DNA of 15,386 nt. Origin: Hyphomicrobiales bacterium (lineage in GTDB: Bacteria > Pseudomonadota > Alphaproteobacteria > Rhizobiales > UBA4765). Positions 1 through 7,254 of the stretch are shown one piece after another. The stretch covers positions 1 to 15,386 of the forward strand of contig JAIYEB010000432.1 of assembly GCA_027487195.1 (NCBI GenBank), given 5' to 3'. The first letter of the stretch is position 1. Each line of letters starts with the position of its first letter. A program made the translations under genes and the position numbers. The notes under the pieces are model-generated. The model was not told the DNA's origin, ran no database searches, and was given only the letters and a program-made list of their open reading frames with translations.

Positions 1-83
1 CGAATTTCCGGATGCGCGTGGATGTCGCGGCGAAAGCTCGTGATGTCGGGGGTCAGCGCAAGGATACGAGGATCAATGGTCAT
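1..83 (-). CDS. M20-family amidohydrolase, N-terminal fragment (runs off left edge)
   Basis: Only the first 27 codons are in the window. The predicted peptide starts MTIDPRILAL and ends in RRDIHAHPEI, and the RRDxHAHPE block is typical of the N-terminus of M20-type amidohydrolases such as hippurate hydrolase or N-acyl-L-amino acid amidohydrolase. The start is well supported: the ATG at 83-81 is preceded on the minus strand by an AGAGGAG Shine-Dalgarno sequence with its GGAG core 7 bases away. It lies 72 bases downstream of the metallopeptidase gene and could be read from the same transcript. Substrate cannot be judged from this fragment. The open frame has no stop before the window edge. Confidence 0.75.
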   Translation of the reverse strand, partial: MTIDPRILALTPDITSFRRDIHAHPEI

Positions 84-105
84 GGGGTGTCTCCTCTGCC
101 CAGCG

Positions 106-148
106 TTGCCTGTCCCATGCCCGCGGTCAACTCCGATGGGGCTGGCAA
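106..148 (-). other. Imperfect stem-loop between metallopeptidase and amidohydrolase genes
   Basis: Bases 106-118 can pair with 136-148: TTGCC/GGCAA and GTCCCAT/ATGGGGC (one G-U) separated by a single T-T mismatch, with a 17-base loop. It fills the short gap between the metallopeptidase stop and the amidohydrolase start. No T-run follows on the minus strand, so an intrinsic terminator is not supported. An mRNA-stability or partial-readthrough element is possible. Confidence 0.35.
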
Positions 149-155
149 GCCTCTC

Positions 156-572
156 TCAGGTGATCTGGTCGCCTTTGACACTGGCCTCAATGGCATCGAT
201 GTCCTCATCGGACAGCCCCATGTGATGACCGATCTCATGGATCAGCACATGCGTCACAAGATCCCCGAGGCTTTCATCATGCTCGGCCCAGTAGTCGAGG
301 ATCGGGCGGCGGTAGAGAAACACCATGTCCGGCTGATGGGCCGCGTGTGACACGCTTTTCTGCTGCAGCGAGACCCCGGAATAGAGCCCGAGAATGTCAA
401 ACGGGCTCTCCAGCTCGAGTTCGTTGAGCACATCCTCGGTTGGAAAATCTTCAACCCGCAAGGCGACGCCGGCGCTGGCTTGCCGGAACGCGTCCGGCAA
501 CAGCCGGTAGGCCTCGAACGCCATCAATTCCAGGTCCGCAAGCGACGGCGCCTTCAGTCGCTCCAGGCTCAT
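156..572 (-). CDS. Zincin-like metallopeptidase family protein (DUF1025/PF06262 type)
   Basis: This 138-residue soluble protein carries HEIGHHMGLSD at residues 112-122: an HExxH zinc motif with H112, E113 and H116, followed by a second His and an Asp (D122) in the spacing typical of the small minimal-gluzincin-like DUF1025 family. Helical residues 10-35 and the YRRPIL segment before the motif also match the family pattern. No signal peptide or membrane segment is visible, so it should be cytoplasmic. Its ATG overlaps the stop of the response regulator gene in an ATGA arrangement, which suggests translational coupling. The length is normal for the family. The biological substrate is unknown for this family, and proteolytic activity is inferred only from the motif. 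Confidence 0.85.
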   Translation of the reverse strand: MSLERLKAPSLADLELMAFEAYRLLPDAFRQASAGVALRVEDFPTEDVLNELELESPFDILGLYSGVSLQQKSVSHAAHQPDMVFLYRRPILDYWAEHDESLGDLVTHVLIHEIGHHMGLSDEDIDAIEASVKGDQIT

Positions 573-949
573 GCCTTCGCGGCCCCCGCCTCAAGCGCCT
601 CGATCACCTTTGCGCGGATGTCGGCCAGAGAGAACGGCTTGGCGACAACGTCGTAGATCAGCGTCTGCAGATTGGCCGCGCGTTCACGCTGATCAGCGTA
701 GCCGGTCATCAACAGGATGGTCAGCTTTGGAAAATCGCGCGCGCACGCAAGCGCCAGCGCAATTCCATCCATCACAGGCATCTTGACGTCGGTCAAAAGA
801 AGGTCGAACGCGCCGTTTTCCATCTGGAGTGTTTCAAGCGCCACCCCGCCATCTTCCGCCGTCACGATGTCATGGCCGTCAAGCGCCAGAGCACGAGCAA
901 CGAAGGCACGGACGGACTCGTCGTCCTCGGTCACGAGAATGCGCGCCAT
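569..949 (-). CDS. Single-domain response regulator (CpdR-like receiver)
   Basis: The 126-residue protein is one receiver domain with no output domain. The phosphoryl site is predicted at D54 (LLTDVKMP), with acidic residues E8, D9 and D10 near the N-terminus, T82 in LMTGYA and K104 in VAKPF, so all conserved receiver residues are present. Alphaproteobacterial proteins of this kind are often annotated as CpdR or CpdR2. CpdR controls ClpXP-dependent proteolysis in Caulobacter, but this sequence looks closer to a paralogue than to canonical CpdR and I do not assign the symbol. It begins 2 bases after the hpt stop, with a GAGGA ribosome-binding site inside the last codons of hpt, and overlaps the metallopeptidase start by 4 bases. 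No histidine kinase is encoded in the window. Confidence 0.9.
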   Translation of the reverse strand: MARILVTEDDESVRAFVARALALDGHDIVTAEDGGVALETLQMENGAFDLLLTDVKMPVMDGIALALACARDFPKLTILLMTGYADQRERAANLQTLIYDVVAKPFSLADIRAKVIEALEAGAAKA

Positions 950-951
950 TC

Positions 952-1497
952 CTAGTCCTCAATCACGCCGATGTACGGCAATTCGCGAAACGAATGTGCC
1001 ATATCCATGCCATAGCCAATGACAAACAGGTCTTCGATCACGAAGCCCGTCATGTCTGCGCTGATGTCCACAGCGCGTTTGCCGGGCTTTTCCAGCAGGC
1101 AACATGTGAACACGCGGCTGGCACCGCGCGCGGACAAAAGATCCCGCGCATAGGCAAGTGTGCGGCCGGATTCGAGAATATCGTCGACGAGAATGACATC
1201 GCGGCCCTGCACGTCGCTCTCGACATCCCGGACAACTGTCACTTGACCGGACGACACCGTGGACTTGCGATAGCTCGAGAGCGTGATGAACTCGACCTCA
1301 AGCTGCATGCCCTCCTCATGGAGCGCGCGCAGGAGGTCTGCAGCAAACATGAAGCTGCCCTTGAGAACCGCGACCACGAGAGGATTGACCAGTTTGCGAC
1401 TGGCAATATCGCGCGCCAGCTCCCGATTGCGCTTCGCGATCGTGTCAGCGTCATACAGAACGCGGATCCGGTCCGCGACATCATGGGCAGTCTTCAC
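952..1497 (-). CDS. hpt: Hypoxanthine phosphoribosyltransferase
   Basis: This cytoplasmic purine-salvage enzyme converts hypoxanthine (and often guanine) plus PRPP to IMP or GMP. The 181-residue protein has the family landmarks in order: VAVLKGSFMFAADL at about 42-55, the flexible-loop segment SSYRKST at 74-80, the PRPP-binding loop VILVDDILESGRTL at 101-114, LLEKPGKR at 134-141 and the C-terminal FVIEDLFVIGYGMD block at 152-165. The length is typical. The start codon is GTG and overlaps the preceding stop as GTGA, so it is probably translationally coupled to the zinc-ribbon gene. It sits between an envelope-type zinc-ribbon protein and a response regulator, which is not a purine operon. Confidence 0.95.
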   Translation of the reverse strand: MKTAHDVADRIRVLYDADTIAKRNRELARDIASRKLVNPLVVAVLKGSFMFAADLLRALHEEGMQLEVEFITLSSYRKSTVSSGQVTVVRDVESDVQGRDVILVDDILESGRTLAYARDLLSARGASRVFTCCLLEKPGKRAVDISADMTGFVIEDLFVIGYGMDMAHSFRELPYIGVIED

Positions 1498-2348
1498 CGT
1501 ACAAGCTCCGAAACGCGCTGATCGCGCGGCACTACAAAACGAACAGCGACTGACGTCGCCTCACGAGGAGGGTTGACCGACCGCGCCCGGAACGCAACCA
1601 CCTCCCGCGGGCCAACGGTTGCGCGCGGCGGCGCAATCGTCCAGCTGCGAAGCTCACTTCCCCCTGCCTCGACGAGAGCCAGGCGCAGGCGCGACATGGG
1701 TAACGTCTCACCGCTGATATTACGGATCAAGCCGTCAACCACCACAACCATCTGTCCGCCTTCATCGTCATAGGTTGTGGTGAGGGAGTCAAATTCGAAA
1801 CCACGAACATTCACCTCAAACCCGGCAAGCTCATAGAGCCCGGCCAAAGACGGCACGGCGCGCACGACATTTTCACGAAACAGGACTGCGACCACGCAGA
1901 TCGAAACGGATGCGGCGAGGATCATGGTGCCAATCGAGAGGCGGACACCGCCAAGACCGATTGCAAACGCTGGCGTTCCAGAGGCCTTCTTTTTCCCCTT
2001 ACCGCCCGGCTTGCGCCGTCTTCGTCGCTCCGCTGCCTCCTCGATTGAAAGAGCCGGCTCCTTGATTTGCGACAGGCTCGCTTCAATGGTCTGGTGTGCT
2101 GCGTCCTGAGACGGAGCAGATTCTGGAGCTTCAAACGTCACGTGGTCAACCGGGCTTTGAAGAGCCGGGTCATCTCCAGCCCGGGGTTCAGGAGCCGGGA
2201 GCGTTCGGTCCGCAACTTCGACCACATCTGCCGTTGCATGCCATGTCGATTTGCAGGCAACACAACGCACCTTGCGCCCGGAGGGCCCAAGGGAGTCCGC
2301 GGCAACGTCATAGGTTGCCGAACACTGGGGACAGGTGATGAGTGCCAT
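1494..2348 (-). CDS. MJ0042-type zinc-ribbon, DUF3426-like single-pass membrane protein
   Basis: The 284-residue protein begins with MALITCPQC. Cys6, Cys9, Cys29 and Cys32 form a CxxC-CxxC zinc ribbon of the MJ0042 family. A proline- and acid-rich linker follows, then a very basic stretch (about 108-121, RRRRRK and KGKKK), one membrane segment at about 136-157, and a C-terminal domain (about 175-284) resembling DUF3426. The zinc ribbon and basic patch should face the cytoplasm, with the last domain in the periplasm. The ATG at 2348 is chosen because the ribbon starts directly after it. An upstream in-frame start would add 23 unlike residues. No clear Shine-Dalgarno precedes it. It diverges from ftsE and is the first gene of the leftward operon. 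Its function is not known. Confidence 0.85.
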   Translation of the reverse strand: MALITCPQCSATYDVAADSLGPSGRKVRCVACKSTWHATADVVEVADRTLPAPEPRAGDDPALQSPVDHVTFEAPESAPSQDAAHQTIEASLSQIKEPALSIEEAAERRRRRKPGGKGKKKASGTPAFAIGLGGVRLSIGTMILAASVSICVVAVLFRENVVRAVPSLAGLYELAGFEVNVRGFEFDSLTTTYDDEGGQMVVVVDGLIRNISGETLPMSRLRLALVEAGGSELRSWTIAPPRATVGPREVVAFRARSVNPPREATSVAVRFVVPRDQRVSELVR

Positions 2349-2394
2349 CGAATCGCATTGACGCTGGTAAAGGTGTGATGACCCTAGTCGACCG

Positions 2395-2406
2395 ACCGTT
2401 AACGGT
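2395..2406. promoter_or_regulatory. 12-base perfect palindrome in the ftsE/zinc-ribbon divergent intergenic region
   Basis: ACCGTTAACGGT is a perfect palindrome, lying 25 bases upstream of the ftsE start and 47 bases upstream of the zinc-ribbon gene start. The 82-base gap must hold promoters for both operons. A TTGACG at 2358-2363 on the plus strand could be a -35 element for ftsE, but no good -10 is found at the usual distance. The palindrome may be an operator. The central GTTAAC also resembles a CtrA half-site, which is weak evidence alone. Confidence 0.3.
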
Positions 2407-2430
2407 TCGGAAACCACGAGTGAGAGCGCA

Positions 2431-3090
2431 GTGATCCGCTTTGAGAACGTCGGCGTCCGCTATGGCCTTGGGCCGGAGGTGCTGAATGACGTGAGCTTCG
2501 AAATCGAAGCCTCGTCGTTCCAGTACCTGACCGGCCCGTCAGGCGCTGGCAAAACGACCCTGATGCGGCTGATGTTTCTTGGCCTGAAACCCTCGCGCGG
2601 GCAGCTCACCGTGTTCAACCAGAATGCCGCCACCCTGACCGGCGTACCCCTCGCTGCAGCGCGTCGGCGCATTGGCGTGGTCTTCCAGGACTTTCGCCTG
2701 CTCGACCACATGACGACTTATGAGAATGTCGGGCTTCCGCTGAGGGTTCTGGGCAAGGATGAGGCGAGCTACCGCGCCGATGTCGTGGAACTCCTCGAAT
2801 GGGTTGGGCTGGGGAACCGGCTCGATGCCTATCCCCCGGTTCTTTCAGGCGGGGAAAAGCAGCGCGCGGCCATCGCACGGGCCATCATCGCAAAGCCCGA
2901 TATTCTGCTCGCCGATGAGCCGACCGGAAATGTCGACCCTGCCCTTGGCAATCGTCTGATCCGGCTGTTTTTCGAACTGAACCGCCTTGGAACGGCGGTC
3001 GTTCTGGCGACACACGATTATCATCTGATCGAAACCTTTCCTGCGCGCCGCCTCGTGATCGATGCGGGCGAAGTGCTGGACTACGATTGA
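2431..3090 (+). CDS. ftsE: Cell division ATP-binding protein FtsE
   Basis: FtsE is the cytoplasmic ATPase of the FtsEX complex, which acts on the divisome and activates peptidoglycan hydrolases through FtsX. The 219-residue protein has Walker A GPSGAGKT at 35-42, Q-loop VFQDFRLL at about 84-91, signature LSGGEKQR at 138-145, Walker B DILLADEP at 157-164 and the switch His195 in LATHD. VFQDFRLL and the short length are characteristic of FtsE. It begins with GTG, preceded only by a weak GAGAG purine stretch. Its TGA stop shares one base with the ftsX ATG (TGATG), so the two are probably translationally coupled. It is the first gene of a four-gene operon. Confidence 0.95.
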   Translation: MIRFENVGVRYGLGPEVLNDVSFEIEASSFQYLTGPSGAGKTTLMRLMFLGLKPSRGQLTVFNQNAATLTGVPLAAARRRIGVVFQDFRLLDHMTTYENVGLPLRVLGKDEASYRADVVELLEWVGLGNRLDAYPPVLSGGEKQRAAIARAIIAKPDILLADEPTGNVDPALGNRLIRLFFELNRLGTAVVLATHDYHLIETFPARRLVIDAGEVLDYD

Positions 3091-4034
3091 TGAGCGAGGA
3101 AGAGACAGCCCCCAGGCTTCAGCTGCGGCCGCCCCAGCAGCCCCGAACGTCTGGCCCGATTGTGCCACCAGGCTCAATCGCCGGACGCGCGCTTGTGGCC
3201 GTGATCTCGATCATGACGTTCCTGGCCTGTCTCGCGGTGGGCGCTGTCGTTCTGGTCAGCGATACGGCCCGCGAGTGGCAGCGCGATGTCGGACGCGAAG
3301 TCACGGTTCAGGTCCGGCCCATTGATGGTGTTGATCTCGACCGTGAGCTTGCCCGTGCAAGCGATATCCTGCGCGCAACCGCGGGGATTGCGGTTGTGCG
3401 CGTTCTCTCCCGCGCCGACAATGAGCGCCTGCTCGCGCCCTGGCTTGGTCAGGGCCTGCCGCTTGATGCCCTGCCCATTCCCCGCCTGATCGTGCTTGAG
3501 CTTGATCAACGAACATCTGCCGATCTGGGTGCGCTGCGTGTGCGTCTGACGCAGGAGGTCCGGGGCGCAAGCCTTGATGATCACAGGCAGTGGCGCGATC
3601 GCCTCGCACTCGTCTCAAGGTCGGTTGTTGCCCTGGGTGTGGTCATCCTGATCCTCGTGATGACGGCCACGGCACTGTCGGTGGTTTTCGCCACACGCGG
3701 TGCCATGGCCTCGAACCGCGACATTGTGGATGTGCTGCACTTTGTGGGAGCGGAAGACAGCTTCATTGCCCGGGAGTTCCAGCACCGTTTTCTTGTGCTC
3801 GGTCTTGAAGGCGGCATCTACGGTGGCCTGGCCGCCCTTCTCGCCTTCCTGTCCGCTTCCGGCGCTATCCGATTCCTGTATGGCCAGGCGGGCGAGCAGC
3901 AGCTAGCCATGCTATTTGGGTCGTTTGCCATCGGATGGACAGGATTGGCAGGGATTGTCTTGACGGTCTGTGCGGTTGCGGCAGTGACAGCGGTAACGTC
4001 CCGCTGGACCGTCCGCCGTTACCTCGCGGCGTAA
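3090..4034 (+). CDS. ftsX: Cell division ABC transporter permease FtsX
   Basis: This is the integral membrane partner of FtsE. The 314-residue protein has a proline-rich cytoplasmic N-terminus (about 1-30), a first membrane segment at about 35-57, a periplasmic domain at about 60-175, and three further membrane segments at about 178-201, 234-258 and 274-304. This four-helix arrangement with one large extracytoplasmic loop is the FtsX topology. The segment ASNRDIVDVLHFVGA at about 207-221 matches the conserved cytoplasmic region between helices 2 and 3 of FtsX proteins. The ATG overlapping the ftsE stop is preferred over the TTG one codon upstream. No peptidoglycan hydrolase gene is adjacent, so the enzyme it controls cannot be named here. 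Confidence 0.92.
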   Translation: MSEEETAPRLQLRPPQQPRTSGPIVPPGSIAGRALVAVISIMTFLACLAVGAVVLVSDTAREWQRDVGREVTVQVRPIDGVDLDRELARASDILRATAGIAVVRVLSRADNERLLAPWLGQGLPLDALPIPRLIVLELDQRTSADLGALRVRLTQEVRGASLDDHRQWRDRLALVSRSVVALGVVILILVMTATALSVVFATRGAMASNRDIVDVLHFVGAEDSFIAREFQHRFLVLGLEGGIYGGLAALLAFLSASGAIRFLYGQAGEQQLAMLFGSFAIGWTGLAGIVLTVCAVAAVTAVTSRWTVRRYLAA

Positions 4035-4059
4035 TCCTCACAGGAATTAAGGAGGTCGC

Positions 4060-4662
4060 ATGCGTCTCGTTCGCCTTGTGAAGATGCTGACACTTGCAAG
4101 CCTCGGGCTCCTGATTCTTGCCTTTTGCGCAGGCTTTGTCTGGTTCTCGCTGTCGGTCCCGCGCAGCTCTGAACGTCCGGCGACGGCTGATGTGGATGCG
4201 ATTGTGGTGCTGACAGGCGGGTCCAATCGGGTCGAGGAAGCGCTCAGGCTGTTTGCGGCCGGAAATGGTCGGCGGCTGCTCATTTCAGGCGTGAACCCCA
4301 CGACACAACGCATGGACATCCTGCGCCTGCAGGGCGAGCCGTCGCCCCGGTTGACATGCTGCGTTGATCTTGGACGAACCGCCCAGGACACCATCGGAAA
4401 TGCCGAGGAAACCGCCTCCTGGGTGCGCAGCAACGACTTTACTTCGCTGATGGTCGTAACTTCGGGATATCACATGCCGCGCGCCCTTGCGGAGATCAGA
4501 CATCTGTTGCCTGAGACACGTCTTATCCCGTATCCCGTAGCGAGCGCACATCTGGCCGCCGAGGATCCCTTCGGCGATCTCGCGACGTTCCAGATCGTGG
4601 CCGGGGAATACGTCAAGCACGTCGTCGGCATCATACGCCGGTTGGCGGCGAGCCGACCCTGA
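4060..4662 (+). CDS. DUF218/YdcF-like membrane-anchored protein
   Basis: The 200-residue protein has an N-terminal membrane anchor (about 9-31) and a DUF218 domain. Diagnostic blocks are DAIVVLTGG at 46-54, the RxxEAxxL helix and RRLLISG at 71-77, DLGRTAQDTIGNA at 103-115 and VVTSGYHMPRA at 132-142. E. coli relatives are SanA, ElyC and YdcF, several of which affect envelope or outer-membrane integrity. The biochemical activity is not settled. It has an almost ideal Shine-Dalgarno, AAGGAGGT at 4049-4056, a few bases before its ATG, so translation should be strong and independent of ftsX, which ends 25 bases upstream. Its place between ftsEX and plsC fits an envelope role, which is inference. 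Confidence 0.9.
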   Translation: MRLVRLVKMLTLASLGLLILAFCAGFVWFSLSVPRSSERPATADVDAIVVLTGGSNRVEEALRLFAAGNGRRLLISGVNPTTQRMDILRLQGEPSPRLTCCVDLGRTAQDTIGNAEETASWVRSNDFTSLMVVTSGYHMPRALAEIRHLLPETRLIPYPVASAHLAAEDPFGDLATFQIVAGEYVKHVVGIIRRLAASRP

Positions 4663-4685
4663 CAACTCGGTGAGGCTAAGACGAC

Positions 4686-5459
4686 ATGCGCGCTTTGAGG
4701 GCTCTGGCCCATAACATCCTGTTTTACGGCGTTTTGATCTTCCACATGATCATTTTTATCTGGAGTTTTTTGATATCGCGCGACTTTGTCATGGCGCTGG
4801 CCAAGTACACCACGGGCCTGCAACTGTGGGTTCAGCGCCTGTTTGGAATGAAGGTCGAGTTCCGCGGCCTTGAGAACATCCCGCCGGGAGGCGCCATTCT
4901 GGCCGTCAAGCACCAGTCCATGTGGGAGACGATGATGTTGTTGCACATCGTCCCGGACCCGATTTTCATCTACAAGAAGGAACTGGACAAGCTTCCCTTG
5001 TTTGGAGCCTACCTGCGCAAGATTGACTTCGTTTCGATTGATCGCGCGCGGGGCAGCGAGGCACTCAAGCACATGTCTGCCCAGGCGAAGGTGGCCTTGG
5101 ACAAAGGCCGTCGGCTGATCATTTTCCCTGAGGGCACGCGCCGCGCGCCGGGCGCTGAGCCACGCTACAAGTTCGGCATTGCAGCCACCTATGACGCGGT
5201 CGACCATCCGGTCGTGCCCGTCGTTTTGAATTCAGGCGTGTTCTGGTCAAACCTGTTCTGGCGCGGCGACTACGGTACCATTGTCGCCGAGTTCTTGCCG
5301 CCAATCCCTGCCGGCCTCGAACGGCAAGCGTTTTTCGAGCGTCTCGAGGGCGAAATGGAAGCCGCTTCGGACCGGCTTCTGATCGAGACTTCAAAGCAGC
5401 CGAACTGCCCGCGACTTGGAGCGGAAGCTCAGGCACGGCTGAAAGCGCTTGGGGTCTAG
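4686..5459 (+). CDS. plsC: 1-acyl-sn-glycerol-3-phosphate acyltransferase
   Basis: PlsC acylates lysophosphatidic acid to phosphatidic acid at the inner membrane, an early step of phospholipid synthesis. The 257-residue protein has a hydrophobic N-terminus (about 8-31). Motif I is KHQSMWE at 75-81, with catalytic H76 and an HX4E rather than the textbook HX4D. Motif II is YKKELDKLPLFG at 96-107, and motif III is FPEGTR at 147-152. A following YKFGIA block is also conserved. HX4E occurs in this family, so I do not regard it as disabling. The start is 23 bases after the DUF218 stop, with a GAGG about 10 bases upstream. It is the last gene of the ftsEX operon. Confidence 0.92.
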   Translation: MRALRALAHNILFYGVLIFHMIIFIWSFLISRDFVMALAKYTTGLQLWVQRLFGMKVEFRGLENIPPGGAILAVKHQSMWETMMLLHIVPDPIFIYKKELDKLPLFGAYLRKIDFVSIDRARGSEALKHMSAQAKVALDKGRRLIIFPEGTRRAPGAEPRYKFGIAATYDAVDHPVVPVVLNSGVFWSNLFWRGDYGTIVAEFLPPIPAGLERQAFFERLEGEMEAASDRLLIETSKQPNCPRLGAEAQARLKALGV

Positions 5460-5461
5460 CC

Positions 5462-5524
5462 TAGAGCATGTTGCGCAAAAGTGGAAGCCGGTTTTGCGGA
5501 ATAACATGCGATAAATCAAAGACT
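5462..5524. repeat. Rhizobial-type dispersed palindromic repeat (RIME-like)
   Basis: Just after the plsC stop, GCATGTT (5466-5472) pairs with AACATGC (5503-5509) and CGCAAAA (5474-5480) pairs with TTTTGCG (5492-5498), around a GTGGAAGCCGG loop. The tail ATAAATCAAAGACTTAGAGCG follows at 5511-5531. From memory, this sequence pattern closely resembles intergenic palindromic repeats present in many copies in Hyphomicrobiales genomes, of the RIME kind. Only one copy is in the window, so its repeated nature is knowledge, not observation. Confidence 0.65.
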
Positions 5525-5560
5525 TAGAGCGCCTTTTGATCCCATCAAAAAGGCGCTCTA
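5525..5560. terminator. Strong inverted repeat, probable bidirectional terminator
   Basis: Bases 5525-5540 (TAGAGCGCCTTTTGAT) are complementary to 5544-5560 with one extra A bulged, leaving a CCC loop: a 16-bp stem. It lies between the convergent plsC and ABC permease genes and continues the palindromic repeat just upstream. Neither strand shows a classic T-run after the stem, although the stem itself has A/T runs. Transcript ending in both directions is inferred from position and stability. Confidence 0.6.
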
Positions 5561-5563
5561 ACG

Positions 5564-6466
5564 TCAAGCCCGCATCGACTCGCGACCGCCGCCGCGCCCA
5601 CGCAAGGCCGGAATCGCGAGCGCGATCAGCACGAAGACAGCGGTGGCCAACTTGAGATCAGACGGGTGCAGGCCCAGCGCAAGACCAAGCGAGATCACCT
5701 GATAGTAGACGATCGCACCGACAACCGGCCCTATCAGGATGCGAAGAAGGCCTTCACGCCCCAGCAGCGTCTCACCAATGACCATGGCCGCGAGGCCGGT
5801 GATCAGGACGCCAAACCCCATGCCGATATCAGCAAAACCCTGACGCTGAACCAAAAGGGCGCCGGCAAGGGCGGCAAGCGCGTTGGCAAGCGCGAGGCCG
5901 ACGATGGTCCAGGTGAAGACGGAAATGCCCAGGGCCGGCGCAAGGGTTGGGTTTGCACCAACGGCCCGGAGCGCAACACCCTTTTCGGTCGTCAGGAACC
6001 ACCACAATCCAGCAATCGCCAGAGCCATGAGACCACCGAAAACCGCGAGCTTGCCGACATCGGAGGTCAACAGCCGTGGATCGATCAGCGAAAACACGCT
6101 GTCGACTGTGAACAAGGTGACATTGGCCGAACCCAGAATGCGTAGATTGACGCTGTACAGGGCCGTCATCACGAGCAGCCCGGCAAGAAGCGTATTGATC
6201 CGGAACCAGAGGTGGATCAGGGCGGTTGAGGCACCAGCCAGCCCACCGATGATCACAGCAAGAAGGGTCGCCGCAAACGGGTTCATCCCGGACAGGATCA
6301 GGGCTGCGCACGCAGCGCCGCCCAGCGGGAACGCTCCCTCGCATGTCAGGTCGGGAAAGGACAGCAGACGGAACGGCAGAAGGATCGCCAATGCCACGTA
6401 GGCATAGACAAGACTGGTCGCGAGCGTGATCGGGATCAGGTTTACGAAGGCATCGAACGGATTCAC
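5564..6466 (-). CDS. ABC transporter permease (COG4120-type)
   Basis: The 300-residue, very hydrophobic protein has about eight or nine predicted membrane segments and belongs to the BPD_transp_2 permease superfamily, in the group paired with COG2984 substrate-binding proteins. The N-terminal segment FPDLTCEGAFPLGGA at about 37-51, LRAVGANPTLAPALGI at about 166-181, and GFGVLITGLAAMVIGE at about 218-233 are the kind of conserved blocks seen in that group. It overlaps the ATPase stop by 4 bases (ATGA, 6463-6466), so it is translationally coupled and last in the operon. Relatives are sometimes annotated as tryptophan/tyrosine transporters, but the substrate here is not evident. The tail is Arg- and Gly-rich. 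Confidence 0.87.
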   Translation of the reverse strand: MNPFDAFVNLIPITLATSLVYAYVALAILLPFRLLSFPDLTCEGAFPLGGAACAALILSGMNPFAATLLAVIIGGLAGASTALIHLWFRINTLLAGLLVMTALYSVNLRILGSANVTLFTVDSVFSLIDPRLLTSDVGKLAVFGGLMALAIAGLWWFLTTEKGVALRAVGANPTLAPALGISVFTWTIVGLALANALAALAGALLVQRQGFADIGMGFGVLITGLAAMVIGETLLGREGLLRILIGPVVGAIVYYQVISLGLALGLHPSDLKLATAVFVLIALAIPALRGRGGGRESMRA

Positions 6467-7248
6467 GCGCGCGCTCCCAGCAGGATCTTGTCATCGGCGG
6501 TTTCAAAGCGCGCGATCAGATCTTCGACGCTTGATCTTGCCTTGGCATCAGGACCGAGTGTGAGCTTGACCCGTCCGGCCTCCATCATCACGAGATGGCT
6601 CCCGACCTCGAGCGCCTGACGCATGTTGTGTGTGACCATCAGTGCCGTGAGGTTATGCTCGGCGATGGCGCGGACAGTATGCTCGAGCACAATTGCCGCC
6701 GTACGTGGATCAAGTGCTGCCGTATGCTCGTCGAGCAACAGAACCCTCGGCGGATTCAGCACAGCCATGGCAAGCGCCAGCGACTGGCGCTGCCCACCGG
6801 ACAAGAGCTCGACCTTGTCAGACAGCCTGTTCTCAAGGCCAAGACCAAAGCGCGCCAGCGCATCGCGCCAACGCTCCCGGCGGCCTGCGGTCAATGCGCG
6901 TCCAAATCCGGGCTTGCGATTGCGCAGGTCGGCGAGGAGCAGATTTTCCTCAACCGTCATGGGCGCGGCGGTGCCCGCCATTGGATCCTGAAACACGCGC
7001 GCAATCAGGCGGGCGCGTTTCTCGGTCGGCTCGCGGGTCACATTCTTTCCGTCGATCGTGACCTTGCCCTCATCAAGCATCACGGCGCCGGCAATCGCAC
7101 CAAGCAAGGTCGATTTGCCGGCCCCGTTCGACCCGATGACCACGACAAAGTCGCCGGGCGCCACCTTGAGATCGATGCCATCGAGCGCCGCGCGCGCGTC
7201 AGGCGTACCCTTGTTGAAGACCTTGCGCGCTGCCTCGACGAGGATCAT
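6463..7248 (-). CDS. ABC transporter ATP-binding protein (COG1101-type)
   Basis: The 261-residue ATPase has Walker A GSNGAGKST at 39-47, Q-loop VFQDP at 85-89, signature LSGGQRQ at 149-155, Walker B VLLLDE at 169-174 and switch His207 in VTHNM. After Walker B the sequence reads DEHTAALD instead of the usual DEPTxALD. The same His replacement is, as I recall, usual in the COG1101 group that pairs with COG2984/COG4120 partners. It starts 6 bases after the substrate-binding protein stop, with a short GGAG directly before the ATG and a GAG further upstream, so initiation may depend on coupling. It drives import of the ligand bound by the adjacent periplasmic protein. Confidence 0.9.
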   Translation of the reverse strand: MILVEAARKVFNKGTPDARAALDGIDLKVAPGDFVVVIGSNGAGKSTLLGAIAGAVMLDEGKVTIDGKNVTREPTEKRARLIARVFQDPMAGTAAPMTVEENLLLADLRNRKPGFGRALTAGRRERWRDALARFGLGLENRLSDKVELLSGGQRQSLALAMAVLNPPRVLLLDEHTAALDPRTAAIVLEHTVRAIAEHNLTALMVTHNMRQALEVGSHLVMMEAGRVKLTLGPDAKARSSVEDLIARFETADDKILLGARA

Positions 7249-7254
7249 CTCCGC

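Noticed and set aside
569..949. Naming the response regulator cpdR
   Set aside because: All receiver residues are present, but the sequence is not close enough to canonical CpdR as I know it to assign the symbol with confidence.
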